Under the pieces are notes generated by a model. The model worked only from the letters and a program-made list of their open reading frames with translations, did no database searches and was not told the DNA's origin. 64,000 nt of DNA from Ammoniphilus sp. YIM 78166. GTDB lineage: Bacteria > Bacillota > Bacilli > Aneurinibacillales > RAOX-1. The stretch's first letter is position 1. Each line of letters begins with the position of its first letter. This document shows positions 1-7,840 of this stretch, in pieces. The DNA is taken from NCBI RefSeq assembly GCF_004522215.1, contig NZ_SDLR01000001.1:1160644-1224643 (forward strand). Reading direction: 5' to 3'. Position numbers and translations under genes: made by a program.

Positions 1-159
1 CTCCCCGAGGAGGAGGTCATTAATCGGCTTGCCCAACGGCCTTACCTTATCATTACTCCCATTCTAACGAATGGAAAGCAAGCTATTGTCGGGTATCAGT
101 ATGATACCATGGTCTCTACCTTCCGTTTTGTTAAAGTTAAGGGTGTAGAAATGGTGTAA
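1..159 (+). CDS. C-terminal part of an ArsC/Spx-like protein
   Basis: The first 52 codons run open from the window edge to TAA at 157-159. The reading contains EEVINRLAQRPYLI followed by a segment like PIL-x(6)-VGY. This resembles the C-terminal end of the ArsC/Spx thioredoxin-fold family, where the pattern is 'LLxRPxLIxRPIL...VGF'. The Arg that normally precedes the second Pro is Thr here, so arsenate reductase activity cannot be asserted. The catalytic Cys region lies outside the window. It reads toward the flavin-related genes that follow, with only 27 bases to the next start, so co-transcription is plausible. Confidence 0.5.
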   Translation, partial: LPEEEVINRLAQRPYLIITPILTNGKQAIVGYQYDTMVSTFRFVKVKGVEMV

Positions 160-186
160 ACACTCCATCTTGAAAGGATGAAAGAC

Positions 187-645
187 ATGAGCAAAGTTCT
201 TGATCAATTAAGCGCAGAACTGATTAATACTCTGCAGGGCGAGAAAATTGTCTCCCTCATTACTAAGGACGCAGAGACAGGAGAACCTAATCTAGATGTG
301 ATCTCTTGGCTCCTAGCTAGTCCTAAGGGAGATCAGATCAGCTTTGCCGTAGGGCATAAAGCTTCCAGCGCCAAAAATATCGAGAAGTATCCTTCCATCA
401 TACTGGGAGTGATCGGAGCGGGCAGCTGTTATTCCATTAAGGGAACGGCTTTGGTATCCGACATCATCGAAAGAACTATGAAATATCGAGTGGTTACGGT
501 AGATATTCAATCCGTAGAGGATGTGATCTTTTACGGTGGAAAAATAAGCATAGAGCCTGCATATGTAAAGACCTACAATGCAGATCTAGCTGAAAAATTA
601 GATCATGAGGTCTACTGTCTGCTAAAAGAGTCATTTAGGGACTAA
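187..645 (+). CDS. Pyridoxamine 5'-phosphate oxidase-like FMN-binding split-barrel protein
   Basis: A 152-residue protein with the flavin-reductase/PNPOx split-barrel pattern: an early strand LQGEKIVSLITKD, then DVISWLLASPKG, then a strand pair around FAVGHKASSAKNI. Members of this fold bind FMN or related cofactors; this small branch has no established substrate. I start at ATG 187 because AAAGG (173-177) lies nine bases upstream, whereas the alternative ATG at 178 directly abuts that site. It sits between an ArsC-like gene and a flavokinase, so an FMN-dependent function fits its surroundings, but that is inference. Confidence 0.7.
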   Translation: MSKVLDQLSAELINTLQGEKIVSLITKDAETGEPNLDVISWLLASPKGDQISFAVGHKASSAKNIEKYPSIILGVIGAGSCYSIKGTALVSDIIERTMKYRVVTVDIQSVEDVIFYGGKISIEPAYVKTYNADLAEKLDHEVYCLLKESFRD

Positions 646-667
646 CTAGCGTAGACATGAGATTCAT

Positions 668-705
668 AGAGAGGAGCTGCATCCCACGCAGACCTCTCTT
701 TCTTC
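668..705 (+). terminator. Hairpin between split-barrel gene and flavokinase
   Basis: AGAGAGG (668-674) pairs with CCTCTCT (693-699), with an inner CTGC/GCAG helix, followed by TTCTT. It may separate the upstream transcription unit from the flavokinase gene, or be a read-through hairpin within one operon. Confidence 0.5.
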
Positions 706-731
706 TACCCTAAAAAGAAAGGGCGTTGTCT

Positions 732-1118
732 ATGAATCGGCAAGTAACATCCAAGGTTTTGCAAGGCTTGGTAGTGCATGGAGAAAAGCTGGGGAGGAAA
801 ATCGGCTTTCCCACGGCTAATCTATCCCCTATTGATCCTTTTGAATCGTTTCCCAAAGGAGTCTATGCCGTTCAGGTGAGACGAATGGAAAGACAGTACC
901 AAGGGGTAATGAATATCGGTACAAGGCCAACCGTTGCACAGGACGAGCTTACAGTAGAAGTCCATATACTTGACTTTAATACAGAAATTTACGGAGAAAC
1001 GCTGCAAATCGAAATTATACAATTCATTCGACATGAACAGAAGTTTAGTGGTCTCCCAGCTCTAAAACAACAAATCCAGAAAGATGTAAGCAAAGCAAGA
1101 GAATGCACTCACTTGTAA
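732..1118 (+). CDS. Stand-alone riboflavin kinase (flavokinase) domain
   Basis: A 128-residue protein corresponding to the C-terminal kinase domain of RibF (riboflavin + ATP to FMN + ADP). The signature GRKIGFPTANL near residue 20 includes the PTAN nucleotide/Mg site. GVYAV and MNIGTRPT follow in the family order, and the C-terminal EIYG...FIRHEQKF matches the end of the domain. The FAD synthetase half is absent. Monofunctional bacterial flavokinases are uncommon; B. subtilis RibR is the known comparison. ATG 732 is chosen because AAAGGG lies eight bases upstream; the TTG at 726 is too close to it. It forms a run with a RibB-like gene. Confidence 0.85.
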   Translation: MNRQVTSKVLQGLVVHGEKLGRKIGFPTANLSPIDPFESFPKGVYAVQVRRMERQYQGVMNIGTRPTVAQDELTVEVHILDFNTEIYGETLQIEIIQFIRHEQKFSGLPALKQQIQKDVSKARECTHL

Positions 1119-1134
1119 AGAGAGGGGTTTAGTC

Positions 1135-1722
1135 ATGTCAGGAATGCCTGTTATTATCTTTGATGACCTTAACGGGAACATCGGGTATCTGATGGACCTT
1201 GCCATCAACGCAAGTCCGGAAACGGTTAATTTTATGATAAAAAAAGCAAAAGGCCTCGTATATGTCTGCATTCCAGAGCAACTGGCACTGCAGCTGCAGC
1301 TGCCATCGATGAAAGAATATCCTTTTCATCATTCAAGTAAAGATTTTACCGTTTCCGTTGATTATAAAACAACGACAACTGGCATCTCAGCTCACGAACG
1401 ATCAGATACGATTAAAGCCTTTCTAGACCCTAGTACCACCGACGATGATTTTAAACGTCCTGGTCATGTTTTTCCTCTTATTAGCCACGGTATCCGTTCC
1501 GGAAAGGAATTTGGAATTGCCGAGGCAGCTGTTTCCTTGGCTCAGCTCTCTTGCAACGAATCGATAGCCTATGTCTGTGAGATCTTAAACGTTCGTGGAG
1601 AAGTCGCAGACTGGCCTGAGCTCCAGCAATTTAGTCAACAATATGGACTCAATATCATTTCTATGAGCGATATCCTTTTGATGAGAAGTAGACCGCAGAT
1701 GAAAGGTGCTGCGATAGGATAG
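1135..1722 (+). CDS. Degenerate 3,4-dihydroxy-2-butanone 4-phosphate synthase-like protein
   Basis: The 195-residue protein is clearly homologous to RibB/RibBA-N: TTTGISAHERSDTI, KRPGHVFPLI and AEAAVSLAQL all align. It lacks the residues that define the enzyme. The acidic Mg loop DDEDRENEGD is replaced by DDLNGNIGYL, and the R-x-G-H-T-E-A motif reads KEFGIAEA, losing the metal-binding His. The N-terminal helix before the acidic loop is also missing. Making DHBP from ribulose 5-phosphate is therefore unlikely. The gene lies 16 bases after the flavokinase and before a CoA-transferase, with GAGGGG upstream of ATG 1135. A ligand-binding or new enzymatic role is open. Confidence 0.75.
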   Translation: MSGMPVIIFDDLNGNIGYLMDLAINASPETVNFMIKKAKGLVYVCIPEQLALQLQLPSMKEYPFHHSSKDFTVSVDYKTTTTGISAHERSDTIKAFLDPSTTDDDFKRPGHVFPLISHGIRSGKEFGIAEAAVSLAQLSCNESIAYVCEILNVRGEVADWPELQQFSQQYGLNIISMSDILLMRSRPQMKGAAIG

Positions 1723-1745
1723 AATTCATGTTTGGAGGTCATGTA

Positions 1746-2882
1746 ATGAAGCCAAAAGCACTAGAAGGATTAAAAATATTGGAAATGGGACAGCTGATCG
1801 CTGGCCCTTCGGCTGGCCGGTTGTTTGCTGAATTTGGTGCAGAAGTCATTAAAGTGGAAAGCCCTGACGGCGGAGACCCGATCAGGACCTGGCGTGTAGT
1901 GGAAAACGGAACAAGCCTATGGTGGCATGTCCAATCCAGGAATAAAAAGTCCATTGCCATTGATCTCCGCCATCCTGAAGGACAAGGATTAATTCGTCAC
2001 TTCGCAAAAGAAGTGGACATCATCATCGAGAACTTCCGTCCAGGTACTCTAGAAAAATGGGGCCTTGGATACGAGCAACTGAGGGAACTCAACCCGGGAC
2101 TTATCATGGTTCGAGTTTCCGGATATGGCCAAGACGGACCCTATCGCGATAAGCCTGGATTCGGCTCGATAGGGGAAGCGATGGGTGGCCTTCGTTATTT
2201 AACCGGGTACCCTGACCGCCCCCCAACCCGAGTCGGAATTAGCATCGGTGATTCAATCTCTTCCCTTTACGCCGTAATCGGAGTTATGATGGCCGTATAC
2301 CATCGGGATGTGAAAGGAACAGGACAAGGTCAATGCATCGACGTAGCACTCTACGAATCGGTCTTTAGCTTTATGGAAAGCATGCTGCCCGAATATGATC
2401 GGACAGGGGTAATTAGGGAAAGAACAGGAAGCACACTCCCTGGTATTACACCCTCAAATACCTATCTATGCCGAGATGGAAAATATGTTGTGATTGGAGC
2501 AAATGGGGATGGTATATTCAGACGCCTCATGGTCGCCATTGGTCACTCAGAGCTCGCAAATGATTCTAGGTTCCAGAATAATGCCGCTCGCTCAAAATAT
2601 GCAGCCCTTCTTGATTCCCTCATTGAGAAATGGACAATGAGATTAGATTTAAAAGACATCCTATCTATCTTGGATGAAGCAGGGGTTCCTTCCGGATCCA
2701 TTTATTCCATTGAGGATATCGTCTCTGATCCTCACTATCAGGCAAGAGACATGATCCAAGAAATTGAAGTCGAAGGAATCGGTAAGCTAAAAGTGCCTGG
2801 AATCGTACCTAAATTGAGTAAAACGCCAGGCAGCCTTGAGTGGGCAGGCCAGGACTGGGACAGCACACAGTGGAAGTATTAA
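1746..2882 (+). CDS. CaiB/BaiF-type CoA-transferase, C-terminus frameshifted
   Basis: A 378-residue family III CoA-transferase. The N-terminus GLKILEMGQLIAGPSAGRL, the RNKKSIAIDLR segment and GQCIDVALYES (with the presumed catalytic Asp) are canonical. These enzymes move CoA between acids, for example formyl/oxalyl or carnitine-type substrates; the substrate is not readable here. The start is ATG 1746, after GGAGGT at 1734-1739. The typical family ending LGQHTVEVL...FLRKQGVI is encoded at 2852-2956 in another frame, so a one-base loss near 2845-2855 (or a sequencing error) has shortened and altered the last residues. The core enzyme is intact. Confidence 0.85.
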   Translation: MKPKALEGLKILEMGQLIAGPSAGRLFAEFGAEVIKVESPDGGDPIRTWRVVENGTSLWWHVQSRNKKSIAIDLRHPEGQGLIRHFAKEVDIIIENFRPGTLEKWGLGYEQLRELNPGLIMVRVSGYGQDGPYRDKPGFGSIGEAMGGLRYLTGYPDRPPTRVGISIGDSISSLYAVIGVMMAVYHRDVKGTGQGQCIDVALYESVFSFMESMLPEYDRTGVIRERTGSTLPGITPSNTYLCRDGKYVVIGANGDGIFRRLMVAIGHSELANDSRFQNNAARSKYAALLDSLIEKWTMRLDLKDILSILDEAGVPSGSIYSIEDIVSDPHYQARDMIQEIEVEGIGKLKVPGIVPKLSKTPGSLEWAGQDWDSTQWKY

Positions 2883-2956
2883 AAGCGACTTTAGCTCTGA
2901 ACGATGAACAATTGGAATTCCTTCGAAAACAAGGAGTTATTTCAACATCTGGGTAA
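2852..2956 (+). pseudogene. Out-of-frame C-terminal segment of the CoA-transferase
   Basis: Codons from 2852 to the TAA at 2954-2956 give LGQHTVEVLKATLAL, then FLRKQGVI, which matches the conserved C-terminal tail of CaiB/BaiF proteins. It is in the -1 frame relative to the upstream gene and has no start site of its own. It is most simply the displaced end of the same gene. Confidence 0.7.
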
Positions 2957-3126
2957 AGTTAATTGCTGGCTGTCGACAGTTATTCTATCGGCAGCTTGAT
3001 CTCAACGACAACTTCTAGAATTTCCCATACCTTGATTTATTAGTTTGTTCACAAAACCTTCAACCCCAAAGGGAGAACAATCGTTTAAGATAGGTTTATA
3101 GAGCTCTGGGGAAAGGGAGGTTGATC

Positions 3127-3747
3127 ATGACCGGCACGGCAAACTTACTTATTAATATCTCATTTGCCCTATTACCATTACTGTTTATCTTTTTCTGTTC
3201 TAAAGATTTTTCACTTCAAAGCACAAAACTTAGGCTGGGTATCGTCTGCTCTATTTCTATAGTTCTGTGCATGTTATATCCTTTTCATATCCTACCGGGC
3301 TATATCTTAGATCTCCGAACCATCCCGCTTTTCATCGCAATTCTTTACGGCGGTTATTTTTCAGGAGTGATTAGTACCTTGATCCTATACTTGTTTCGGT
3401 TTTACCTTGGGGGGGAAGGAGTCTGGAATGTCCTAATTGTCTACACCTCAATCGTTATTTTACTTTTCCTATTAGTATCCCATTTCCAGGTATGGAGCAA
3501 GTTCCAAAAAATAGTAAGCATTACTAGTATTGCGCTGGCTACTTCCATTCTCATGGTCATCAATACAAATTTCCGTGAAGGGCTGCCTCTAGATGTATTC
3601 GGAACCATCTGCTTATACATTTTGCTTCACGGGCTAGTGTCTTTCCTTTCCATATATACTATCGAAAAGGGAAGCGGAAAAAACACAAAGAAACCCTATT
3701 TAACGCGTTATAAACCTGACTATCCAATGCCTGTATTGGAGAAATAG
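3127..3747 (+). CDS. Membrane protein with a LytS/YhcK-type 5TM receptor domain, no output domain
   Basis: The 206-residue protein has about six hydrophobic segments. DLRTIPLFIAILYGGYFSG followed by LFRFYLGG is the diagnostic stretch of the 5TMR-LYT sensor module, which in LytS-type kinases and diguanylate cyclases precedes a signalling domain. Here the protein ends in a short basic tail with no kinase, GGDEF or HD output, so it must either signal through a partner or act as a membrane binding protein. Start at ATG 3127 with GGGAGG six bases upstream. It is probably monocistronic, with a terminator just after it. Confidence 0.75.
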   Translation: MTGTANLLINISFALLPLLFIFFCSKDFSLQSTKLRLGIVCSISIVLCMLYPFHILPGYILDLRTIPLFIAILYGGYFSGVISTLILYLFRFYLGGEGVWNVLIVYTSIVILLFLLVSHFQVWSKFQKIVSITSIALATSILMVINTNFREGLPLDVFGTICLYILLHGLVSFLSIYTIEKGSGKNTKKPYLTRYKPDYPMPVLEK

Positions 3748-3752
3748 AAAAC

Positions 3753-3784
3753 AAAAGAAGCAGAGCGAATGCCTGCTTCTTTTA
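3753..3784. terminator. Bidirectional terminator
   Basis: AGAAGCAG (3756-3763) pairs with CTGCTTCT (3773-3780), with A and T tracts on either side. It lies between the convergent 5TM gene and the chemoreceptor gene. Confidence 0.8.
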
Positions 3785-3841
3785 ATTTTCTCTGAAATTA
3801 CGGTTAGGATTAGTCGGACATTAGGTTCATTGTTTGTATTG

Positions 3842-5542
3842 TTAAAGCTTGAACTTTCCTAGAAGTCTATGTAAGTCTTCGGCCATATGGGATAGCTCCA
3901 AAGCGGAACGAGTGATCTTCTCCATGGAGGCTCCTTGATCTTCTGCGGAAGAAGATACTTCTTGTGTGCTGGCTGCAGCAGCTTGGGATACTTCATGTAT
4001 GAATTGCATGGAATGTAAAGTCTGTTCGGTGCATGACGTCATGTGTTTTACTGCTAAAGAGACATCGTGTATCTGTGTTCTTACTCGATTAACGGAGTCA
4101 TGGATTTGATTAAAGGAGGAACCGGCTGTGTTTACAATTGTAATCCCGGATACCACTTCTTTTGTAGCACTATCCATCGATAGAATGGCACGCTGTGTTT
4201 CTTCTTGAATAGAGGAAATAAGGTCAGAAATTTGCTGTGCTGAGCCAGCAGACTGTTCTGCTAGCTTTCGAACCTCATCAGCCACGACAGCAAACCCTCG
4301 TCCATGCTCTCCTGCTCTGGCGGCTTCAATCGCTGCATTTAAAGCTAATAAATTCGTCTGTGAGGCAATCCCTGTTATCACTTCAATAATTTGGCCAATC
4401 GAATGGGATCGTTCCCCTAAGCTTTTTATACTTTCTTCTAACCCCTTTACGGTTTCATGAATAGAGTTTATCTGCTGTACCGCTGTACGGATGGTTTGTC
4501 CTCCCTCGGTTGCTTTTTCAGCAGCGACTTGAACAGTAGAGGAGACTACATCAGTGGTTTTGGTAATTTGTTGAACCTGCTTTGTCATGGTATCAAAAGT
4601 CTCTGACGTTTTCTCTACCGATGCTAGTTGTTGATCTACGCGAGAAGCAATCTCGAACATAGTACTTGCAATCTGTTCTGTTGCATAGCTGGTTTGCTTT
4701 GCATTTGTCGTCAGGGTTTCAGAAGAAGCTGCCACCTTTTGGGCACTATGACTAACTTTGTGGATAATATCACGCAGATTTTTGGCCATCTGATTCAGTG
4801 TCAGGGCCAATTCTCCGAGCTCATCATTATTTTTTAGCGTAATATCTTTCACGGTTAAATTTCCTCTGGATACCTCTCTAGCGTATTCAATAAGTTCACC
4901 AATAGGCTCCGTTTTTCTTCTAATCAACCAGATGGTTACAATACATACCAAACTCAATGGCAATAAACCGAGCACAAAAGAATAAGCAACCGTTTCTAAT
5001 GTTCTCGTCTGGACTATTTTTGCGTTAAAGTCAATCGCATTCAAGGCAATCATTTCCTTTGTTGGATCATGATCTTTGAAGATGGGAGCATAGCCCGTAA
5101 TGCGTTTCATCCCACCAAAGCTGTAAATAGGGGAATAGTGAGGATGTTTAGTTTTATATATCATTTCTAAAACCTCTTGATTGATATAAAACTTGTCACC
5201 TGCGCGAAAACCTTGTTTCTGTAATTTAGCATCAGCCGCTAACACATTTCCATCTAGTGACAAAACATAGTGTGTTTCAAAAATCTCTTTATGATCGGTA
5301 GTCCAATCTAATGTGTTTTGCAGCTCCGTACGTTTTTCCTCGTTGCCTTTTAAGATCTCTTCAACAACTTGTGGGTCAACGAGACCTGTCGTGATGTTGG
5401 CACAACCTACTGCCTCAATTCCGGCAGCTTCGTAGGTTTTATTATACGCTACCCAATAGTTGGAAACAGAGGTAATCAGTAGGGAAGCAAAGATCAGAGA
5501 AACCATGATGAACCCCAACTGCCGGGTGATACTTTTTTTCAT
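3842..5542 (-). CDS. Methyl-accepting chemotaxis protein
   Basis: A 566-residue transmembrane chemoreceptor: first membrane helix about 10-32, an extracellular Cache-like sensing region of some 150 residues, second membrane helix about 180-203, a HAMP linker, and a long cytoplasmic signalling coil. The hairpin tip with [20 protein letters not shown] and [15 protein letters not shown] is the CheA/CheW contact region and is fully conserved. The ligand cannot be inferred. The Met at 5542 is preferred over 5557 because GGGGGT lies between the two, at the right distance for the inner ATG. It is a single gene, convergent with its neighbour. Confidence 0.93.
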   Translation of the reverse strand: MKKSITRQLGFIMVSLIFASLLITSVSNYWVAYNKTYEAAGIEAVGCANITTGLVDPQVVEEILKGNEEKRTELQNTLDWTTDHKEIFETHYVLSLDGNVLAADAKLQKQGFRAGDKFYINQEVLEMIYKTKHPHYSPIYSFGGMKRITGYAPIFKDHDPTKEMIALNAIDFNAKIVQTRTLETVAYSFVLGLLPLSLVCIVTIWLIRRKTEPIGELIEYAREVSRGNLTVKDITLKNNDELGELALTLNQMAKNLRDIIHKVSHSAQKVAASSETLTTNAKQTSYATEQIASTMFEIASRVDQQLASVEKTSETFDTMTKQVQQITKTTDVVSSTVQVAAEKATEGGQTIRTAVQQINSIHETVKGLEESIKSLGERSHSIGQIIEVITGIASQTNLLALNAAIEAARAGEHGRGFAVVADEVRKLAEQSAGSAQQISDLISSIQEETQRAILSMDSATKEVVSGITIVNTAGSSFNQIHDSVNRVRTQIHDVSLAVKHMTSCTEQTLHSMQFIHEVSQAAAASTQEVSSSAEDQGASMEKITRSALELSHMAEDLHRLLGKFKL

Positions 5543-5774
5543 ACATTCAACCCCCATCCTATGATGTTAGATAATCTAAGGATATCGCTTTCATCTACTA
5601 TCCACCGTGATAAAAGTCACAAATATGGGAATCTAATGCAGGATGATGAGGATGTAGTTAAAATTTAATTTTTGAAAATATATACAAAATTAGTGTGATG
5701 TGTTCTATAATAAAAAGTGTGGTAGATTTTATGACAATTTTGTTGCGGATTTTCTTAGAAAAGGGATGTGTTAG

Positions 5775-6308
5775 ATGTACTTAAAAGGCGAGTATTCAGG
5801 TGAAGATCGTGGTCAATTGGAGAACTTCAACTTAAGTCACAGCGACTCCAATCCCAGACTATCTGATAATATCATTTCGGCTCTAGGTGGGTTAATTGCT
5901 ATTAGCCTAATTAGCATCATTGCTGTCGCGCTGGGGTTTCCAATGGTTCTAGGACCCATTGCAGCAAGCTGTTTGCTGGTGTGCGTAGTTCGTGACGGTC
6001 CGTTTTCCCAGCCGCGTAATATCCTTGGCGGTCATATTCTTTCAACTGCTGCGGCGTTAGTCATTTGGGATGTATTCGGGAAAAGTCATATTACCATTGG
6101 AATTACCTTAGCGGTAGTTGTATTTTTGATGGTTATCTCTAACATGGTACACCCTCCCGCTGCAGCGAGCGCTGTTGTAGTGATCAATACGGAAGCAGGT
6201 TGGGGATTTTTACCTTGTATTGCCGTAACAGCGGTACTCATCATCATGTTTTTTTTCTTGTACTTCAATGTATTTAAGAGCAAAAGGTACCCCAAGAGGT
6301 GGTTGTAA
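5775..6308 (+). CDS. HPP family membrane protein
   Basis: The 177-residue protein has four to five hydrophobic helices and the family signature VHPPAAASAVV near residue 125, with SQPRNILGGH earlier. HPP proteins are small integral membrane proteins; some plant and cyanobacterial members have been linked to nitrite transport. A nitrite/nitrate operon exists 33 kb away in this window, but there is no direct linkage. The start ATG 5775 follows AAGGGATG. The N-terminal 35 residues are hydrophilic. Function is known only at family level. Confidence 0.8.
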   Translation: MYLKGEYSGEDRGQLENFNLSHSDSNPRLSDNIISALGGLIAISLISIIAVALGFPMVLGPIAASCLLVCVVRDGPFSQPRNILGGHILSTAAALVIWDVFGKSHITIGITLAVVVFLMVISNMVHPPAAASAVVVINTEAGWGFLPCIAVTAVLIIMFFFLYFNVFKSKRYPKRWL

Positions 6309-6392
6309 CATTACTTGTGCACCTTTTCCAGTATTGCCAACGTTTTAACAAACATTAGGGTAGGGACGAGGCGCTAATGGAGGGTTGCCTGA

Positions 6393-6539
6393 ATGGAACT
6401 TGAACGCGTAGATTTTTGTCATTACTGTAAAAAGGAAATCTTCTGTCATGCGGGGTTCCTAAACGGAGTTAAGCTAGATGGGGAAACCATTTTATGTTTT
6501 TCATGCTATGAGAATTCAACATCAAGAAAAGCCCCTTAG
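6393..6539 (+). CDS. 48-residue protein with two CxxC pairs
   Basis: The small protein begins MELERVDFCHYCKKEIFC and has a second pair CFSC near residue 35, making a likely zinc ribbon of the C-x2-C...C-x2-C kind. GGAGGG at 6379-6384 lies eight bases before ATG 6393, good evidence of translation. The stop codon falls inside the stem of the following terminator. I do not recognise the family. It could be a small regulator or zinc-binding accessory protein transcribed with the HPP gene 84 bases upstream. Confidence 0.6.
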   Translation: MELERVDFCHYCKKEIFCHAGFLNGVKLDGETILCFSCYENSTSRKAP

Positions 6540-6570
6540 TCCATATAAAGGTCTAAAGGGGCTTTTCATA
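6527..6570. terminator. Strong bidirectional terminator
   Basis: AAAAGCCCCTTAG (6527-6539) pairs with CTAAAGGGGCTTTT (6553-6566). It ends the zinc-ribbon gene, whose TAG is within the stem, and can also stop the opposing gene at 6583. Confidence 0.85.
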
Positions 6571-6582
6571 TTTATTGCTTAC

Positions 6583-6723
6583 TTAATTTTTATGGTATTT
6601 GTCGAGTAGGGCTGCCAGTTTATCTACTGACCAATAAAATAGATTCAACACCCAAACGATGAAAGTGATGAAAAGAATGGCACATGCAATGAACAAGAGG
6701 TTTAAGATCATAGGAGAAATCAT
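6583..6723 (-). CDS. 46-residue single-pass membrane protein
   Basis: This ORF begins MISPMILNLLFIACAILF, has one hydrophobic helix of about 25 residues, then an amphipathic tail WSVDKLAALLDKYHKN. GGAGGAG lies about nine bases upstream of the ATG at 6723. No family is recognised. It sits between a terminator and the Spo0E-type segment, and is likely transcribed with it. Confidence 0.55.
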   Translation of the reverse strand: MISPMILNLLFIACAILFITFIVWVLNLFYWSVDKLAALLDKYHKN

Positions 6724-6762
6724 GGCTGATCATCTCCTCCCCTAGGCGATCTAAAAACGTAC

Positions 6763-6960
6763 TCATGCCTTTCTATAGGGAACCTGAGTTTGACTGTAGT
6801 AATGGTTGAGCACTTTATCCAATCTTTGACTGAGTCTGATTGCTTCGGAATCCATAAAGCCTTTGGCCATTACCACAGCGTATAATTGATCACGAATCCT
6901 CAATACAGCGTGTCTGAGACTCTGTTGCTTCGTACTCCGTAATGTCCGTGATGATACCAA
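6763..6960 (-). CDS. Spo0E-like aspartyl-phosphate phosphatase domain
   Basis: The 65-residue reading contains LRIRDQLYAVVMAKGF followed by EAIRLSQRLDKVLNHYY. This is the two-helix Spo0E fold with the SxxLD signature; members dephosphorylate Spo0A~P or related response regulators. The first 71 bases overlap the end of the PAS gene in another frame. The only start is a TTG at 6960 with a poorly spaced GAGGAAG, so an independent start is doubtful. A PAS-Spo0E fusion split by a one-base frameshift is the likelier history. The terminal QVPYRKA resembles no known motif. Confidence 0.6.
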   Translation of the reverse strand: MVSSRTLRSTKQQSLRHAVLRIRDQLYAVVMAKGFMDSEAIRLSQRLDKVLNHYYSQTQVPYRKA

Positions 6961-7357
6961 TATATCCAGTTACTTCCTCTTTGTCATTTTTCAACGCAAT
7001 AATATGCAAGGACTCAAGATAGATATTACCGTCTTTTCGTCGATCTAATACTTCTCCTATCCATTGTCCGGTTCGGATGATAGATTGCCACATGGTTTGA
7101 TAAAAGGAGTTATCATGATAACCTGATTGCAATATCCTAGGGTTTTTCCCTTTTATTTCTTTAAAATTATATCCTGTTATCTTAGTAAACGCTCGATTAA
7201 TATAGCGAATCTTCGAATGTCGATCAGTTATGACTACCCCGACATCACTCAATCGAGTTTGTATCAAAGGATAGAGAGGCTTGAGCAAATGCTGTTCCAT
7301 AAAGTTTGGAGTTACTATGCTGGGTACCTCAAGGTCATCAAGAGTTAGAACCGACAT
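6890..7357 (-). CDS. PAS domain protein (possibly the sensory half of a PAS-Spo0E fusion)
   Basis: A 155-residue protein made of one PAS/PAC domain at about 40-145: DVGVVITDRHSKIRYINRAFTKITGY, then GKNPRILQSG, then TGYIGIITDITE. PAS domains bind small ligands, haem or flavin and pass signals to a linked output. Here the chain stops soon after the PAC end, while a Spo0E phosphatase domain lies directly downstream in the +1 frame. ATG 7357 is preferred because GGGAAG lies eight bases upstream; the GTG at 7366 is less well placed. Confidence 0.8.
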   Translation of the reverse strand: MSVLTLDDLEVPSIVTPNFMEQHLLKPLYPLIQTRLSDVGVVITDRHSKIRYINRAFTKITGYNFKEIKGKNPRILQSGYHDNSFYQTMWQSIIRTGQWIGEVLDRRKDGNIYLESLHIIALKNDKEEVTGYIGIITDITEYEATESQTRCIEDS

Positions 7358-7406
7358 GTCGTTCACTTCCCTTTATTAATTTAATTTTGAAGTTGACATC
7401 TTCTGC

Positions 7407-7619
7407 TTAGATTAAAAGTTCCTCTGAGACTTCTTTAATTGGTAGCGGAAGAGGGGGTCTGCTGCTTTTCCATCGAGCGATTCTCTTCTTGCGTCCTGGC
7501 ATCCCAACTTCGCCATGATTGTCTAAAGCTAAGTGATGTACCCAATGTAAAGAATGTTCTTCAGGTTCCGATAGTTCGCAGCAAACTCTATAGATTTCGT
7601 CAAAGTTCGCGAAAGACAT
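7407..7619 (-). CDS. Hypothetical 70-residue protein
   Basis: Begins MSFANFDEIYRVCCELSEPE and contains LHWVHHLALDNHGEVG, with a basic, proline-rich tail. I recognise no family. The site AAGGAGG lies ten bases before ATG 7619, the best support that it is translated. It precedes the PAS gene by about 50 bases on the same strand, so the two may share a transcript. It may simply be a lineage-specific protein. Confidence 0.55.
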   Translation of the reverse strand: MSFANFDEIYRVCCELSEPEEHSLHWVHHLALDNHGEVGMPGRKKRIARWKSSRPPLPLPIKEVSEELLI

Positions 7620-7780
7620 GATCCTCATTCCTCCTTTTGATAATTATAACGTCGTTGCCTTATCCTTGTACTAATCATAACACATTCATTTAAAATAGTC
7701 AAAATATTCAGAATTAATAAGATTGCGAGCTTGTTTATGTTGAATACGAAAAAAGGCAGCAGAAATTAATCCCCCTGCCA

Positions 7781-7828
7781 AAAAGCTCGGCGACAGCCTG
7801 TAGACAGGTTGGTGCGCCGAGCTTTTTT
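7781..7828. terminator. Terminator after the NlpC/P60 gene
   Basis: AAAAGCTCGGCG (7781-7792) pairs perfectly with CGCCGAGCTTTT (7815-7826), followed by more T. It is directly downstream of the minus-strand gene ending at 7841. Confidence 0.9.
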
Positions 7829-7840
7829 AGATCTAACCGC

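Noticed and set aside
646..731. FMN riboswitch before the flavokinase
   Set aside because: The RFN core (AGGGnnnAA...GGTGAAATTCC type) is absent; only a simple hairpin is found.
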